Assembly (NCBI RefSeq): GCF_003336745.1 | Contig: NZ_QGMX01000004.1 | Location: 124,001 to 188,000, forward strand | Direction: 5' to 3' | Length of the DNA: 64,000 nucleotides | Source of the DNA: Thermus caldifontis | GTDB lineage: Bacteria > Deinococcota > Deinococci > Deinococcales > Thermaceae | Shown here: positions 45,038 to 54,330 of the stretch, piece by piece | How positions within the stretch are numbered: position 1 is the stretch's first letter | Layout of the letters: each line of letters begins with the position of its first letter | Made by a program: the position numbers and the translations under genes | The notes under the pieces: generated by a model | Database searches by the model: none | Seen by the model: the letters and a program-made list of their open reading frames with translations, nothing else | What the model was told of the DNA's origin: nothing

Positions 45038-47287
45038 ATGGGGCTGCCCTATCCCGTGATCGCCTTGGGCTCCCTCCTTTTGGGGCTTTTGGCCGGGGTT
45101 TTGGGCTACGCCGACCCCTACATCCTCCCCTGGTTCATGATCTTCACCGCGGCCACCGCCAGCGTGTACGGGCTTGGCTTTGGGTTGGCGGCGGCTTCGC
45201 TCTCCACCTTGCTTCTCCTCCTTTTCCCCGGCTTCAACCTCATGGCCTTGGCCCTCCTTCTCCTTTCCGCCTACTTGGCCCACGGCATTGGGGAAAGCCT
45301 GAGGAAGGCCCACCGCCGGGCCAAGGCCTTGGCCAAGGTCCAGAAGCTCCTGGCCGAGGCCCTCGAGGCCCTGCCCCTGGCGGAGAACCGCCAGGCCCTT
45401 CTCGCCTCCCTCCCGGGCCGCCTCGCCGCCTTGGGCACGGGGGGGCACGTGGGGGTTTGGGTGCCCACAGGCCACGGCTTCCGCCTTCTTTCCAGCTTCC
45501 CTCCCCTGGCCCTGGAAGAGGTGCCGGCCACCGGGGTGTTGGGCCGCGCCCTTCGGGAAGGCCAGCCCGTCCATGTGCCCCACGTGGACCAGGAACCCGG
45601 CTACATTCCTGCCCCGGGCTTAAAGGTCCTCTCGGAGCTAGCCCTTCCCCTACGGGAACGGGACGAGGTGGTGGCCGTGTTAAATCTGGAGCGGGACCGA
45701 CCCTTTCTCCCCGAGGAGGTGGAGGGGCTTACGCGCTTTGCCCAGGCGGTGAGCCTAGAGCTGGACCGGCTTGCTGACCTGGAGGAAAGAAAGCTTCTAA
45801 GTGAACTTTCCCTGCGCTTGCAAAGCGCCGCCACCCTGGAGGAAGGGGCGGGAAAAGCCTTACGCCTTCTCCTCGAGGTCCTGGGCCTCGAGGCTGGCAC
45901 CCTGTGGGAAGCCCGGGGCGAGCGCATGGTGGCCCTGGCCTACCAGGGGGTGGCGGTTGAGAAGGAGCCCTCCCTCCTGCAGGTGCTAAGGGAAGGTCTC
46001 CCTTACGGCCAGGGCCTGGCCTGGGAGGTCTACCAAAGGCAAAGCCCCCTTTACACGGCCCGCTACGTGGAGGAGGCCAAGGCCATCCCCGCCCTTAAGG
46101 CCCTGGGCTGGCGCACCCTGGCCGCCTTCCCCATCCCCTCCCCCAAGGCCCAGAGGAGCCGGAGGGTCCTGGTGGTGGGGCAAAAGGGGGCGCGCCTTTG
46201 GCGAAAGGCGGAGCTGGAGCTTCTCCTCTTGAGCTGCCGCACCCTGGGCCTTGGCCTAGAGCGGCTTACGGAAAAGGCCCAGCACCAGCGGGTAAACCAG
46301 CTTTTCTTAGAGCTTCTGGAGAAACCCCCGGAGGAACTCTACGGGCGCATCTTAGAGGAGGCCATCCGCCATGTCCCTGGGAGCGAAACGGGAAGCCTCC
46401 TGGTCTGGGAAAACGGGAGCTACCGTTATAAGGCCGCCTTGGGCTATGACCTGGAGGGCCTCAGGACCGTAGCCTTCACCCAGGAGGATCAGCTCCTCTG
46501 GTACGGCCTAGGGATGGATAAGGCTCAGCGGGCCGAGCCTCGCATCCTCAGTCTGGAAGAAAGGCCCATCGCCGAAATCAGCCACCAAACGGCGCCGGCA
46601 GAGGTCATCGACACTGCAGGCCGGGCGCTTGAGATCCAGGCCAACCTCTGCCTGCCCATTCCCTATAAGGGGGAGGTTCTCGCCTTCCTGAACCTGGACA
46701 ACCTCCACGACCCCAGGGCGTTCGGGGAAGATTCCCTGGAAGCTGCCCGCTTCTTCGCCGCTCCCCTGGCCACCCTGCTCCATGAGAGCCGCACCCGCGA
46801 GCTCCTAGAGGAAGCCGCCCTCACCGACCCCCTCACGGGCCTGGCCAATCGCCGGGCCTTTGACCGCTTCTTGCAGGAGGAGTTAAAGCGGGCCGAACGC
46901 TACGACTATCCCGTTTCCCTGGCGGTTTTGGACCTGAAGGGATTCAAGGCGGTGAACGATCGGCTTGGGCATGCCGTGGGGGACCTAGCCCTCATGAAGG
47001 TGGCCGAGGCCATGGAAAGGGAGAGGCGCAACGGGGACCGCCTTTTCCGCTGGGGCGGGGACGAGTTTGCCGTCCTCTTCCCCCATACCGCCAAAAGGGG
47101 GGCCATAGCCGCTCTCCTCCGCTACGCCAAGGCCATCCAGGGCCTCTGCTTTGACGGAATCTGCCTGGGGGTAAACATCGGCGTGGCCACCTACCCCGAG
47201 GACGGCACCACCCCAGATGAGCTCCTTTCCGCCGCCGACACCCGCATGTATGAGGCCAAGGCCCAGGGACAGGTCATGGTGGCTTGA
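45038..47287 (+). CDS. Membrane GAF-GGDEF diguanylate cyclase
   Basis: A 749-residue signalling protein. Residues about 5-90 form several membrane helices, followed by three GAF-like sensory regions (about 110-245, 250-400, 415-560) and a GGDEF domain (about 585-749). The active site RWGGDEF is intact, and RNGD five residues earlier forms the inhibitory I-site, so it should make c-di-GMP with feedback control. No ribosome site is visible; TAGGAT (45023-45028) lies 9 nt before the ATG. First of three adjacent c-di-GMP genes. Confidence 0.9.
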   Translation: MGLPYPVIALGSLLLGLLAGVLGYADPYILPWFMIFTAATASVYGLGFGLAAASLSTLLLLLFPGFNLMALALLLLSAYLAHGIGESLRKAHRRAKALAKVQKLLAEALEALPLAENRQALLASLPGRLAALGTGGHVGVWVPTGHGFRLLSSFPPLALEEVPATGVLGRALREGQPVHVPHVDQEPGYIPAPGLKVLSELALPLRERDEVVAVLNLERDRPFLPEEVEGLTRFAQAVSLELDRLADLEERKLLSELSLRLQSAATLEEGAGKALRLLLEVLGLEAGTLWEARGERMVALAYQGVAVEKEPSLLQVLREGLPYGQGLAWEVYQRQSPLYTARYVEEAKAIPALKALGWRTLAAFPIPSPKAQRSRRVLVVGQKGARLWRKAELELLLLSCRTLGLGLERLTEKAQHQRVNQLFLELLEKPPEELYGRILEEAIRHVPGSETGSLLVWENGSYRYKAALGYDLEGLRTVAFTQEDQLLWYGLGMDKAQRAEPRILSLEERPIAEISHQTAPAEVIDTAGRALEIQANLCLPIPYKGEVLAFLNLDNLHDPRAFGEDSLEAARFFAAPLATLLHESRTRELLEEAALTDPLTGLANRRAFDRFLQEELKRAERYDYPVSLAVLDLKGFKAVNDRLGHAVGDLALMKVAEAMERERRNGDRLFRWGGDEFAVLFPHTAKRGAIAALLRYAKAIQGLCFDGICLGVNIGVATYPEDGTTPDELLSAADTRMYEAKAQGQVMVA

Positions 47288-47311
47288 CCTTTTCAAAGAG
47301 GGCTGTATAGT
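47284..47311 (+). promoter_or_regulatory. Promoter of the GGDEF-EAL gene
   Basis: TTGACC (47284-47289), 16-nt spacer, TATAGT (47306-47311) preceded directly by TG. It overlaps the end of the previous gene. The predicted mRNA leader is only about 9 nt and lacks a Shine-Dalgarno sequence. Confidence 0.75.
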
Positions 47312-47326
47312 GGACTTGGCCTAGCC

Positions 47327-49894
47327 ATGAAAAGGACCTTGGGCCTAGGCCTATCCCAAGCTCTTCTTCCCCTCCTGCACCAAGGGTTAGGGGGACTTCC
47401 ACAAGCGCTGGCGCATGTGGGTCGGCTCCTCATGGCCGACCGCGCTTACCTGTTCCGTCTGGAAATCCAGGGGGGCACCTGGTACACCAGCCAGCTTTCG
47501 GAGTGGGCGGGGCCGGAGGCCACCCCGCAAATCCAGAATCCCGCCCTGCAACACCTCCCCATGCGGGAAGAAGGGTATGGGCGCTGGCTGGATCTCTTCC
47601 TGCAGGACCGGGCGGTGGCCGGGCCTGTGGCCTCCTTCCCCGAAGAAGAGCAACCCCTTTTGCGAGCCCAGGAGATCCAAAGCCTCCTGGTGGTGCCCAT
47701 CTGGGTGGAGGGCAGGCTCTGGGGGTTTTTGGGGGTGGACGACTGCCAGCGGGAAAGGGAGTTCACCCCAGAGGAAGAAGCCTTCCTGCGTGCGGTGGCC
47801 GAGGTCCTGGCCCGCATTCTGGAGCTTTGGGAAAGGGAACGCTGGCTAGAAACCCTGCTGGAGTCCTCTCCCTTGTACCTGGCCCGCTTGGACAAGGAGG
47901 GCCGCCTTCTCTACACCAATCCCGCCCTGAAGCGGGCCTTTCCCCGGGGACTTACACTGCCCATAGCCGAGGCCCTGAAGGCCCCAAACCAGCCCCACGC
48001 CCACCTCTTCCAGGAAGGCCGGGTGGTGGAATGGACCCTGGTGGGCATACCGGGTCCAGGCGAGGAGGTCCTCGAGGTTCTGGCCCTAGGCATAGACGTC
48101 ACCGAGCGGAAGGAGGCAGAAATCCGGGAAGCCCGCTGGAGCCTCTTCCGCAAAAACCTCCTGCGGGTTTACGAAACCCTGATGGCCGAGGGGCTTTCTG
48201 ACTCCGTCTTCGGGCTGATCCTGGAGGCCGCCTTGGACACCCTCCCCCCCGCCCAGGCGGGAAGCGTCACCGTGCTCAAGGAGGATGGCTGTTATCACTT
48301 TGTGGCGGCCAAGGGCTACGACCTTAGCGCCCTGCGGCAGGTGTGCCTGCGCCCTGAGGAACCCCTCTCCCTCACCGGCCACCGGGAGGCCCAGGTGTTC
48401 ACCTGGAAGGACCTGGAACGCTTCAATGCCCGCCTGGATGAAAAAAGGCGCAAGATCATGGAGGAAGCCGGCAGGGCGCGGGAGATCAAGGCCATCCTCT
48501 CCGTCCCCGTGCACCTGGCCGGTGAGCGCAAGGCCTTCTTGTACCTGGATAACTTTGAGCGGGAGGATGCCTTTACCCCCCTGGACCTGGAGCTAGCCCA
48601 GGCCTTTGCCAGCCAACTGGGCTTGCTCCTGCGCCGCATGGAGCTGGAGGGCCGAATCCAGCACCTGGCCTACCACGACCCCCTAACGGGCCTCCCCAAC
48701 CGCCTTTTCTTCATGGAGAAACTGGCCCAAGCCCTAAGCAAGGAGGCCCAGAAGATCGCCGTCTTGTACCTGGACCTGGACGGGCTCAAGCGGGTGAACG
48801 ACCTGGATGGGCATGCCACCGGGGACGAGGTGCTGAGGGTCATGGCCGCTCGTTTCCGGGCTGCCATCCGCCCCCGGGACCTGGTGGCCCGGCAAGGGGG
48901 GGATGAGTTCTTGGTGCTCCTCACCGGCATCAAGGGTTCGGGGGAGGTTATTGCCGTGGCGGAAAGGCTTTTGCAGGTAGCCCGCATGCCCTGCCCCGTG
49001 GGGGAGCGGGTCTACCATCTTTCCACCTCCCTTGGTATCGCCCTGGGGGAAGAGGGACTCTCACCCGGGGAACTTCTTGCTCGCGCGGACCTGGCCCTAT
49101 ACCGGGCCAAGGGAAATGGCAAGGACCAGCTGGCCTTCTTCGAACCCCATTTGCAGGAAGCCCTGCGACGGGAAACCCACCTAATCGAGGCCTTAAGAAA
49201 GGACCTGGAGCAGGGTAAAGGACTTTGGCTGGCCTACCAACCCATCGTGGATCTGCACAGCGGAAAAGAGGTGGCCCTCGAGGCCCTCCTGCGCTGGCAG
49301 CACGCCCCCCCTGCCGAGCTCATCCCCCTTGCCGAGCGCCACCGCCTTATGCCGGAACTAGGCCGCTGGGTCCTTCGCCGTGCCTGCCAGGAGCAAGCCC
49401 TGCACGGGCTTACGGTGCACGTGAACGTAAGCCCTCAGGAGCTTCTGAACCCCTCCTACCCTTACCAGGTGGCGGAAACCCTCGAGGACACCGCCTGTCC
49501 CCCCCACAGGCTGGTCCTAGAGGTTACCGAAAGCTCCCTGATCCCCGACGAGCGGGGGCGGGATGCCACCCGGGCCCTCCAGGCCCTCAGGGAACTGGGG
49601 GTGGGCATCTTCCTGGACGACTTTGGCTCGGGGTACTCCAGCCTGGAACGGCTGGCCGAGCTCCCCGTGGACGGGGTTAAGCTGGGTCAAGCCTTCGTCC
49701 AACGCCTGGGTAACGCACCCAACCCGCAAAGCCCCGCCGCCCGGCTGGTAGCGGCTGTCTTAGCCCTGGCCAGGGCCTTGGGCCTGCGGGCGGTCGCCGA
49801 GGGCATAGAGAATGATGCGGTGTTGGCCTACTTGCGGAACCTGGGTTTCCCCTTGGGTCAAGGGTACCTTCTTGGCAAACCCCGGCGCATTTAG
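47327..49894 (+). CDS. GAF-PAS-GAF-GGDEF-EAL c-di-GMP protein
   Basis: An 855-residue soluble protein with GAF (about 15-170), PAS (about 180-265), GAF (about 285-435), GGDEF (about 440-605) and EAL (about 615-855) domains. The cyclase site RQGGDEF and I-site RPRD are intact, and so are the phosphodiesterase motifs EALLRW, LDDFGSGYSS and AEGIEN. Both activities are therefore possible, with the GAF/PAS part deciding. No membrane segment. The following HD-GYP gene starts from a box at its very end. Confidence 0.92.
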   Translation: MKRTLGLGLSQALLPLLHQGLGGLPQALAHVGRLLMADRAYLFRLEIQGGTWYTSQLSEWAGPEATPQIQNPALQHLPMREEGYGRWLDLFLQDRAVAGPVASFPEEEQPLLRAQEIQSLLVVPIWVEGRLWGFLGVDDCQREREFTPEEEAFLRAVAEVLARILELWERERWLETLLESSPLYLARLDKEGRLLYTNPALKRAFPRGLTLPIAEALKAPNQPHAHLFQEGRVVEWTLVGIPGPGEEVLEVLALGIDVTERKEAEIREARWSLFRKNLLRVYETLMAEGLSDSVFGLILEAALDTLPPAQAGSVTVLKEDGCYHFVAAKGYDLSALRQVCLRPEEPLSLTGHREAQVFTWKDLERFNARLDEKRRKIMEEAGRAREIKAILSVPVHLAGERKAFLYLDNFEREDAFTPLDLELAQAFASQLGLLLRRMELEGRIQHLAYHDPLTGLPNRLFFMEKLAQALSKEAQKIAVLYLDLDGLKRVNDLDGHATGDEVLRVMAARFRAAIRPRDLVARQGGDEFLVLLTGIKGSGEVIAVAERLLQVARMPCPVGERVYHLSTSLGIALGEEGLSPGELLARADLALYRAKGNGKDQLAFFEPHLQEALRRETHLIEALRKDLEQGKGLWLAYQPIVDLHSGKEVALEALLRWQHAPPAELIPLAERHRLMPELGRWVLRRACQEQALHGLTVHVNVSPQELLNPSYPYQVAETLEDTACPPHRLVLEVTESSLIPDERGRDATRALQALRELGVGIFLDDFGSGYSSLERLAELPVDGVKLGQAFVQRLGNAPNPQSPAARLVAAVLALARALGLRAVAEGIENDAVLAYLRNLGFPLGQGYLLGKPRRI

Positions 49895-49899
49895 GCCCG

Positions 49900-49905
49900 T
49901 ATACT
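49900..49905 (+). promoter_or_regulatory. -10 box for a leaderless HD-GYP gene
   Basis: TATACT is followed 8 nt later by the GTG at 49914. No Shine-Dalgarno sequence; TTGGCA (49872-49877) is 22 nt upstream, too far for a standard -35. Confidence 0.45.
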
Positions 49906-49913
49906 GGGAGTAC

Positions 49914-52817
49914 GTGAAACTGAGCCCTTTTAGGATCACCCTTTTTTACATTGTCTTTTCCCTCTTTTGGGTCCTCGGGAGCGACCATCTTGTCTTGCTC
50001 TTTGCCCAGGACCTGCAAGGCCTAAGCAGATGGCAATCCCTGAAGGGGGGCTTTTTCGTACTCCTTTCCTCTCTCATAGTCTATCTTTTGGCCAAGGCCC
50101 AGGAGTACACGGAAATGCAGAGGCGAAAAGCTTTGGAGGCCCAGGAGGAACGCTTCCGCCTTCTTTTCCAGGCCCACCCCCTGCCCATGTGGGTGTACGA
50201 CTTGGAAACCCTTCGTTTCCTCGAGGTCAACCACGCGGCAGTGGAGAGGTACGGCTACACCCGGGAAGAGTTCCTCACCATGACCCTTTTGGACATCCGG
50301 CCCGAAAGGGAACGCCCCAAGCTTCTAAAGGACCTAAAAAACCCGAGGCCTCCCCTGCAACACTCGGGCCCCTGGACCCACCGCCTCAAGGACGGACGGG
50401 AGATCCAGGTGGAGATCTTCTGCCATCTCCTTGAATGGGAGAAGAGGCCTGCGGTGCTGGTGGTAGCCCTGGACGTAACCCAACGCCTTCAGGCCGAGGC
50501 CACCATGCGCCTCTTGCAAAACGCCCTGGAAGCCGCCCATGAAGCCGTGGTCCTTACCGACCGCTCGGGGCGCATACATTGGGTAAACCCTGCCTTCACC
50601 CAGCTTACCGGCTACACCCTGGAGGAAGCCCTAGGGAAAAACCACCGCATCCTAAAATCTGGGGTGCAGGACAAAGCCTTTTACAAGAATCTTTGGGACA
50701 CCATCCTCGCCGGAAGGGTCTGGGAAGGGGAGCTGGTGAACCGGCGCAAGGACGGCACCCTGTACACCGAGCACATGACCATAACCCCCGTGCGGGAAAA
50801 CGGGGAGATACGCCACTTCATCTCCATCAAGCGGGACGTCACCGAGGAAAAGGCCCGGGAAAGAGCCCTGGAGGAATCCGAGACCCTCTTCCGTACCCTA
50901 GCGGAAACCGCACCCGCCTTGATCCTTTTGTGGCAGGAAGAGCGTCTCACCTTTGTCAACGAGGAAGCCCTGCGCCTCACCGGGTACACCCGGGAGGAGC
51001 TGGGTAGCCGCCCCATCTGGGAGTTCGTCCACCCCGCCGACCGGGCCATGGTCCGGGAACGGGGCCTGGCCCGGATCCGCGGGGGAACCCCTCCCAGCCG
51101 CTACACCTTCCGCATCCTCACCAAGGAGGGAAAGGTGCGTTGGCTGGACTACTCCGCCGCCCGGGTGGAGATCGGCGGTAAACCCGCTGTGTTGGGCGTG
51201 GGATTGGACATCACCGAGGCCAAGGAAAGGGAACTGGCCCTAGAGGCCTTCGCCCAGGTCAGCGTGGCCCTCCGGCAAAGCGAGGAGCTAAAGAAGATGA
51301 TGGAGGCCGCCCTGGATACAGCCCTCAAAGCCCTCGAGGCCCCGGTGGGCAGCATCCTCCTTTACGACGCCGAAACGGGGCACCTGGAGGAAGCGGCAAG
51401 CCGGGGCTGGCTTAGGGAAATCCCTACTCCCGAAACCCTGCAAGGAGAAGGGCTGGTGGCTAGGGCCTTCCGGGGTGAGGTGGTGGTAAGCCTGGACCTC
51501 AAAGGGGATCCAAGGGTGCGCCCTGGGGCCAAGCCCTTGGTCCCCGAGGGGTGGAGCGGGGTGGTGGCCCCCCTTTTGGCAGGGAAAGAGCCGGTGGGTG
51601 CCCTCACCGTGGCTTGGCCCCACCCCCGCACACCCACGGCTTCTGAGGTGGACCGGACCCTCCTCCTGGCCGAGGCCATAGGCAACGCCGTCCGCCGGGC
51701 TAGCCTCCGGCGCAAGTTGGCCCGGCGGGTGGAACAACTGGAGGCCTTGCGGGCCGTGGACCAGGCCATCGCCGCCTCCCTGGAACTGGAGCCCACCCTG
51801 GAGGTTTTTTTCAACCAGGTGATGCGCCTTCCCCTGGATGCCGCAGCCCTTTTCCTCTACGACCCCAAGGAAAAGGCCCTGGAGCTCCGGGGCCTAAGGG
51901 GGTTCTATACCCCCAAGCGGGCCATGCCCCGCCGCATTCTCCTGGGCCAGGGCCACCTGGGCAAGGCCGCCCTCATAGGACAGGTAGTCTTCGTCCCCGA
52001 TCTCACCCAAGACCCTGGGGCTGAGCCCGAGTTCACCTTAAAGGAGGAGCTGGTGGCGGAAAAGGTCTACCCCCTCTTAGCCAAAGGACGGCTCCTTGGG
52101 GTTCTTGCGGCCCTCACCCGCAAGCCCTGGAACCTCTCCCCCGAGGACGAAGAGTTTCTGGAATCCCTGGTATCCCAAGGTGCCGTGGCCTTGGACAACG
52201 CCCTCACCTTCCAGGAGCTCCTAAGAAGCCAGCGGGAGCTGGAAGCCGCCTACGACCTAACCCTTTGGGGCTGGGCCAAGGCGGTAGAGCTCCGGGACCA
52301 AGAGACCGCTGGCCACACCGAGCGGGTCACGGAACTCACCCTACGCCTGGCCCGGGTGCTGGGGGTGCCTGAGGAGGATATAGAGCACATCCGGCGCGGG
52401 GCCATCCTGCACGACGTGGGCAAGATTGCCATCCCTGACAGCGTTCTTCTCAAGCCTGGCCCCCTCACCGAGGAGGAGTGGGCCATCATGAAAAAGCATC
52501 CCGTTTACGCTTACGAGTGGCTTTCCGGCATCCCCTTCCTGAAGAAGGCCCTGGAGATTCCCTACGCCCACCACGAGCGCTGGGATGGCTCGGGCTACCC
52601 CAGGGGGCTAAAGGGCCTGGAAATACCCCTTTCCGCCCGCATCTTCGCCGTGGCGGACGTTTACGACGCCCTCACCTCCGACCGCCCCTACCGGAAGGCC
52701 TGGCCCAAGGAAATGGCCCTGGCCTACATCCAAGAGCAAGCAGGCCGGCAGTTTGATCCTGCTGTGGTGGAAGCCTTCTTGCGGACCCTAGAGGAAAGCG
52801 AGGACCTCACCCCCTGA
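49914..52817 (+). CDS. Membrane PAS-PAS-PAS-GAF-GAF-HD-GYP c-di-GMP phosphodiesterase
   Basis: A 967-residue sensor with two N-terminal membrane helices (about 7-30, 45-62), three PAS domains (about 85-450), two GAF domains (about 455-765) and a C-terminal HD-GYP domain (about 785-960). The metal and catalytic motifs ILHDVGKIAIPD, HHERWDGSGYPRGL and ARIFAVADVYDALTSDRPY are complete, so it should hydrolyse c-di-GMP. I chose the GTG at 49914 because it opens the first membrane helix and follows a TATACT box. Upstream in-frame codons overlap the previous gene. Confidence 0.88.
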   Translation: MKLSPFRITLFYIVFSLFWVLGSDHLVLLFAQDLQGLSRWQSLKGGFFVLLSSLIVYLLAKAQEYTEMQRRKALEAQEERFRLLFQAHPLPMWVYDLETLRFLEVNHAAVERYGYTREEFLTMTLLDIRPERERPKLLKDLKNPRPPLQHSGPWTHRLKDGREIQVEIFCHLLEWEKRPAVLVVALDVTQRLQAEATMRLLQNALEAAHEAVVLTDRSGRIHWVNPAFTQLTGYTLEEALGKNHRILKSGVQDKAFYKNLWDTILAGRVWEGELVNRRKDGTLYTEHMTITPVRENGEIRHFISIKRDVTEEKARERALEESETLFRTLAETAPALILLWQEERLTFVNEEALRLTGYTREELGSRPIWEFVHPADRAMVRERGLARIRGGTPPSRYTFRILTKEGKVRWLDYSAARVEIGGKPAVLGVGLDITEAKERELALEAFAQVSVALRQSEELKKMMEAALDTALKALEAPVGSILLYDAETGHLEEAASRGWLREIPTPETLQGEGLVARAFRGEVVVSLDLKGDPRVRPGAKPLVPEGWSGVVAPLLAGKEPVGALTVAWPHPRTPTASEVDRTLLLAEAIGNAVRRASLRRKLARRVEQLEALRAVDQAIAASLELEPTLEVFFNQVMRLPLDAAALFLYDPKEKALELRGLRGFYTPKRAMPRRILLGQGHLGKAALIGQVVFVPDLTQDPGAEPEFTLKEELVAEKVYPLLAKGRLLGVLAALTRKPWNLSPEDEEFLESLVSQGAVALDNALTFQELLRSQRELEAAYDLTLWGWAKAVELRDQETAGHTERVTELTLRLARVLGVPEEDIEHIRRGAILHDVGKIAIPDSVLLKPGPLTEEEWAIMKKHPVYAYEWLSGIPFLKKALEIPYAHHERWDGSGYPRGLKGLEIPLSARIFAVADVYDALTSDRPYRKAWPKEMALAYIQEQAGRQFDPAVVEAFLRTLEESEDLTP

Positions 52818-52823
52818 GCAGGA

Positions 52824-53126
52824 TCAAACCCAGCCCAAGAGTTTCCTAGCCTCCGGGGAAAGGCGGTCGGGAGTCCAGGGGGGTTCAAAGGTGAGTTCCA
52901 CCTCCACCTCCTCTATCCCCGGGATGCGGCTTAAGGCCTGGCGCACGGCATCCCCCATGCTGTCGTGCAGGGGGCAGCCCGGGGTGGTGAGGGTCATGCG
53001 CACGTAGGCCTTGGGGGGCTCCACCTTAAGCTCGTAGATGAGCCCCAGGTTCACCACGTCCAGGCCCAGCTCCGGGTCATAAACCGTCCGCAAAAGGTTC
53101 CACGCCTGTTCCTCCAAAGGGTTCAT
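52824..53126 (-). CDS. SufT/MIP18-family (DUF59) Fe-S assembly protein
   Basis: A 100-residue DUF59 protein with [19 protein letters not shown] and the [14 protein letters not shown] loop containing the conserved Cys. Such proteins aid Fe-S cluster assembly (SufT, PaaD). The ATG at 53126 overlaps the stop of the membrane protein upstream by 4 nt. Linkage to the nitrate-respiration genes suggests it helps their iron-sulfur enzymes; that is inference. Confidence 0.85.
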   Translation of the reverse strand: MNPLEEQAWNLLRTVYDPELGLDVVNLGLIYELKVEPPKAYVRMTLTTPGCPLHDSMGDAVRQALSRIPGIEEVEVELTFEPPWTPDRLSPEARKLLGWV

Positions 53127-54274
53127 CGCCGCATCACCTCCCAAAGGGCGTAAACATGGGGGAAAACCCCGGCGAGGTAGATCCACCCCGCCCAGGGAAG
53201 GAAGGGAAGAAGAAGCGCTCCAAGGGCTAGCAAAGCTCCTGCCCCATACCCCGCTCCCTCCGGGAGCATTTCCTTAAGCAGGGGCACCTTTTCCTTCCCG
53301 GCCCTGGGAGCATACCGGTGGGTCCAGACCAGAAAGGGCAGGATCTTGTAGAGCATCCCCGTCACCACTAGCCCCACGAAACCCAAGGTGAACCAAAGAC
53401 CAGCCCAGACCGGGTGAAAGGGCAGGGCCAAAAGGGCCAGGCCCAGGAAGAAGAGGCCCAGGAGGTAGTGCCGCACCCCGATATCCAGAGCCTTCTTCAT
53501 GCGGTTCTTGAGGATGCGCCAGGTGTCGTAGAGGGCGAGGGCATAGGCCAAAAGGAGGAGGAGGTAGCCCAACCTCTCCCCCATGGCCAGGCCCAGAAGC
53601 CCCGGGTTGACCGCCCACAGAAGGAGCCCCAGAACCCGCTCGTCCACGCCGTGGGTGAGGGTGAACATGGAAAGGAGCTTGTACCCCACGCCCAGGATGG
53701 AAAGGAGGAAGACCCCGCCAAGGCCCGCAAGGAGGTGCCAGGCAAGCCTTTCCGGGTCATAAAAGCCGTAGCGCTGGGAAAGGGCCTGCACAAGCCCCAA
53801 AAGGGGGGTAAGGACCAAGTAGAAGACCACCCAGGCCAAGGCGGTGGCCACCCGGTTCCACCGGGGAGCCTGGCGAAAGGTGAGGTAGGCGTGGTAGGCA
53901 AAAAAGAGAAGGGCCAAAAACGCCAAGGCTCCTCCTACCGGGACTAAGAAAGGGGCCTGAGCAAAGCCCCAAGCCAGGAGCACCACCCCCAAGCCCCAAA
54001 GGGCCATCACCGGATACCCCCACCCCGGGCGGTACAGGGGCGCCTCGAGGACCACGGGCAGAAGCTGATGCATGGCCCCAAGGAGCACCCCCACCCCAAA
54101 GCCCAAAAGAAAGAGGTGGGCCATGGCCAAACCCCAAGGATGCCGGGGTAGGAAAAGGGCCTCGGGGTGAAGGGCAAATAGGAGGCTGGCCGCTAGGAAG
54201 AAGGCCTCCCCCAGGAAGACGAAGCCGGCAGGGATGGCGAGGGGGATCACGCGGTTATGGGCAGTGACCAACAT
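53123..54274 (-). CDS. Polytopic membrane protein, NnrS / haem-copper-oxidase-I-like
   Basis: A 383-residue protein with about ten hydrophobic helices and histidines placed within them ([44 protein letters not shown]), which could bind haem or metal. The pattern resembles NnrS and subunit-I-like proteins that accompany denitrification genes; I cannot decide between them. Upstream, 36 nt before the start, lies an FNR-type box. SufT-like protein is coupled downstream. Confidence 0.65.
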   Translation of the reverse strand: MLVTAHNRVIPLAIPAGFVFLGEAFFLAASLLFALHPEALFLPRHPWGLAMAHLFLLGFGVGVLLGAMHQLLPVVLEAPLYRPGWGYPVMALWGLGVVLLAWGFAQAPFLVPVGGALAFLALLFFAYHAYLTFRQAPRWNRVATALAWVVFYLVLTPLLGLVQALSQRYGFYDPERLAWHLLAGLGGVFLLSILGVGYKLLSMFTLTHGVDERVLGLLLWAVNPGLLGLAMGERLGYLLLLLAYALALYDTWRILKNRMKKALDIGVRHYLLGLFFLGLALLALPFHPVWAGLWFTLGFVGLVVTGMLYKILPFLVWTHRYAPRAGKEKVPLLKEMLPEGAGYGAGALLALGALLLPFLPWAGWIYLAGVFPHVYALWEVMRR

Positions 54275-54309
54275 CGGCTTAATCTTGAGCTACCCGCTCG
54301 GGATTGGCC

Positions 54310-54323
54310 ATGACCTAGGTCAA
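54310..54323. promoter_or_regulatory. FNR/CRP-type box before the NnrS-like gene
   Basis: On the minus strand TTGACCTAGGTCAT, a TTGA-N6-TCAT palindrome with a perfect GACCTAGGTC core. Its centre is about 42 bp from the ATG at 54274. With a class II site at -41.5 the RNA would begin essentially at the start codon. Confidence 0.7.
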
Positions 54324-54330
54324 CGCCCCC

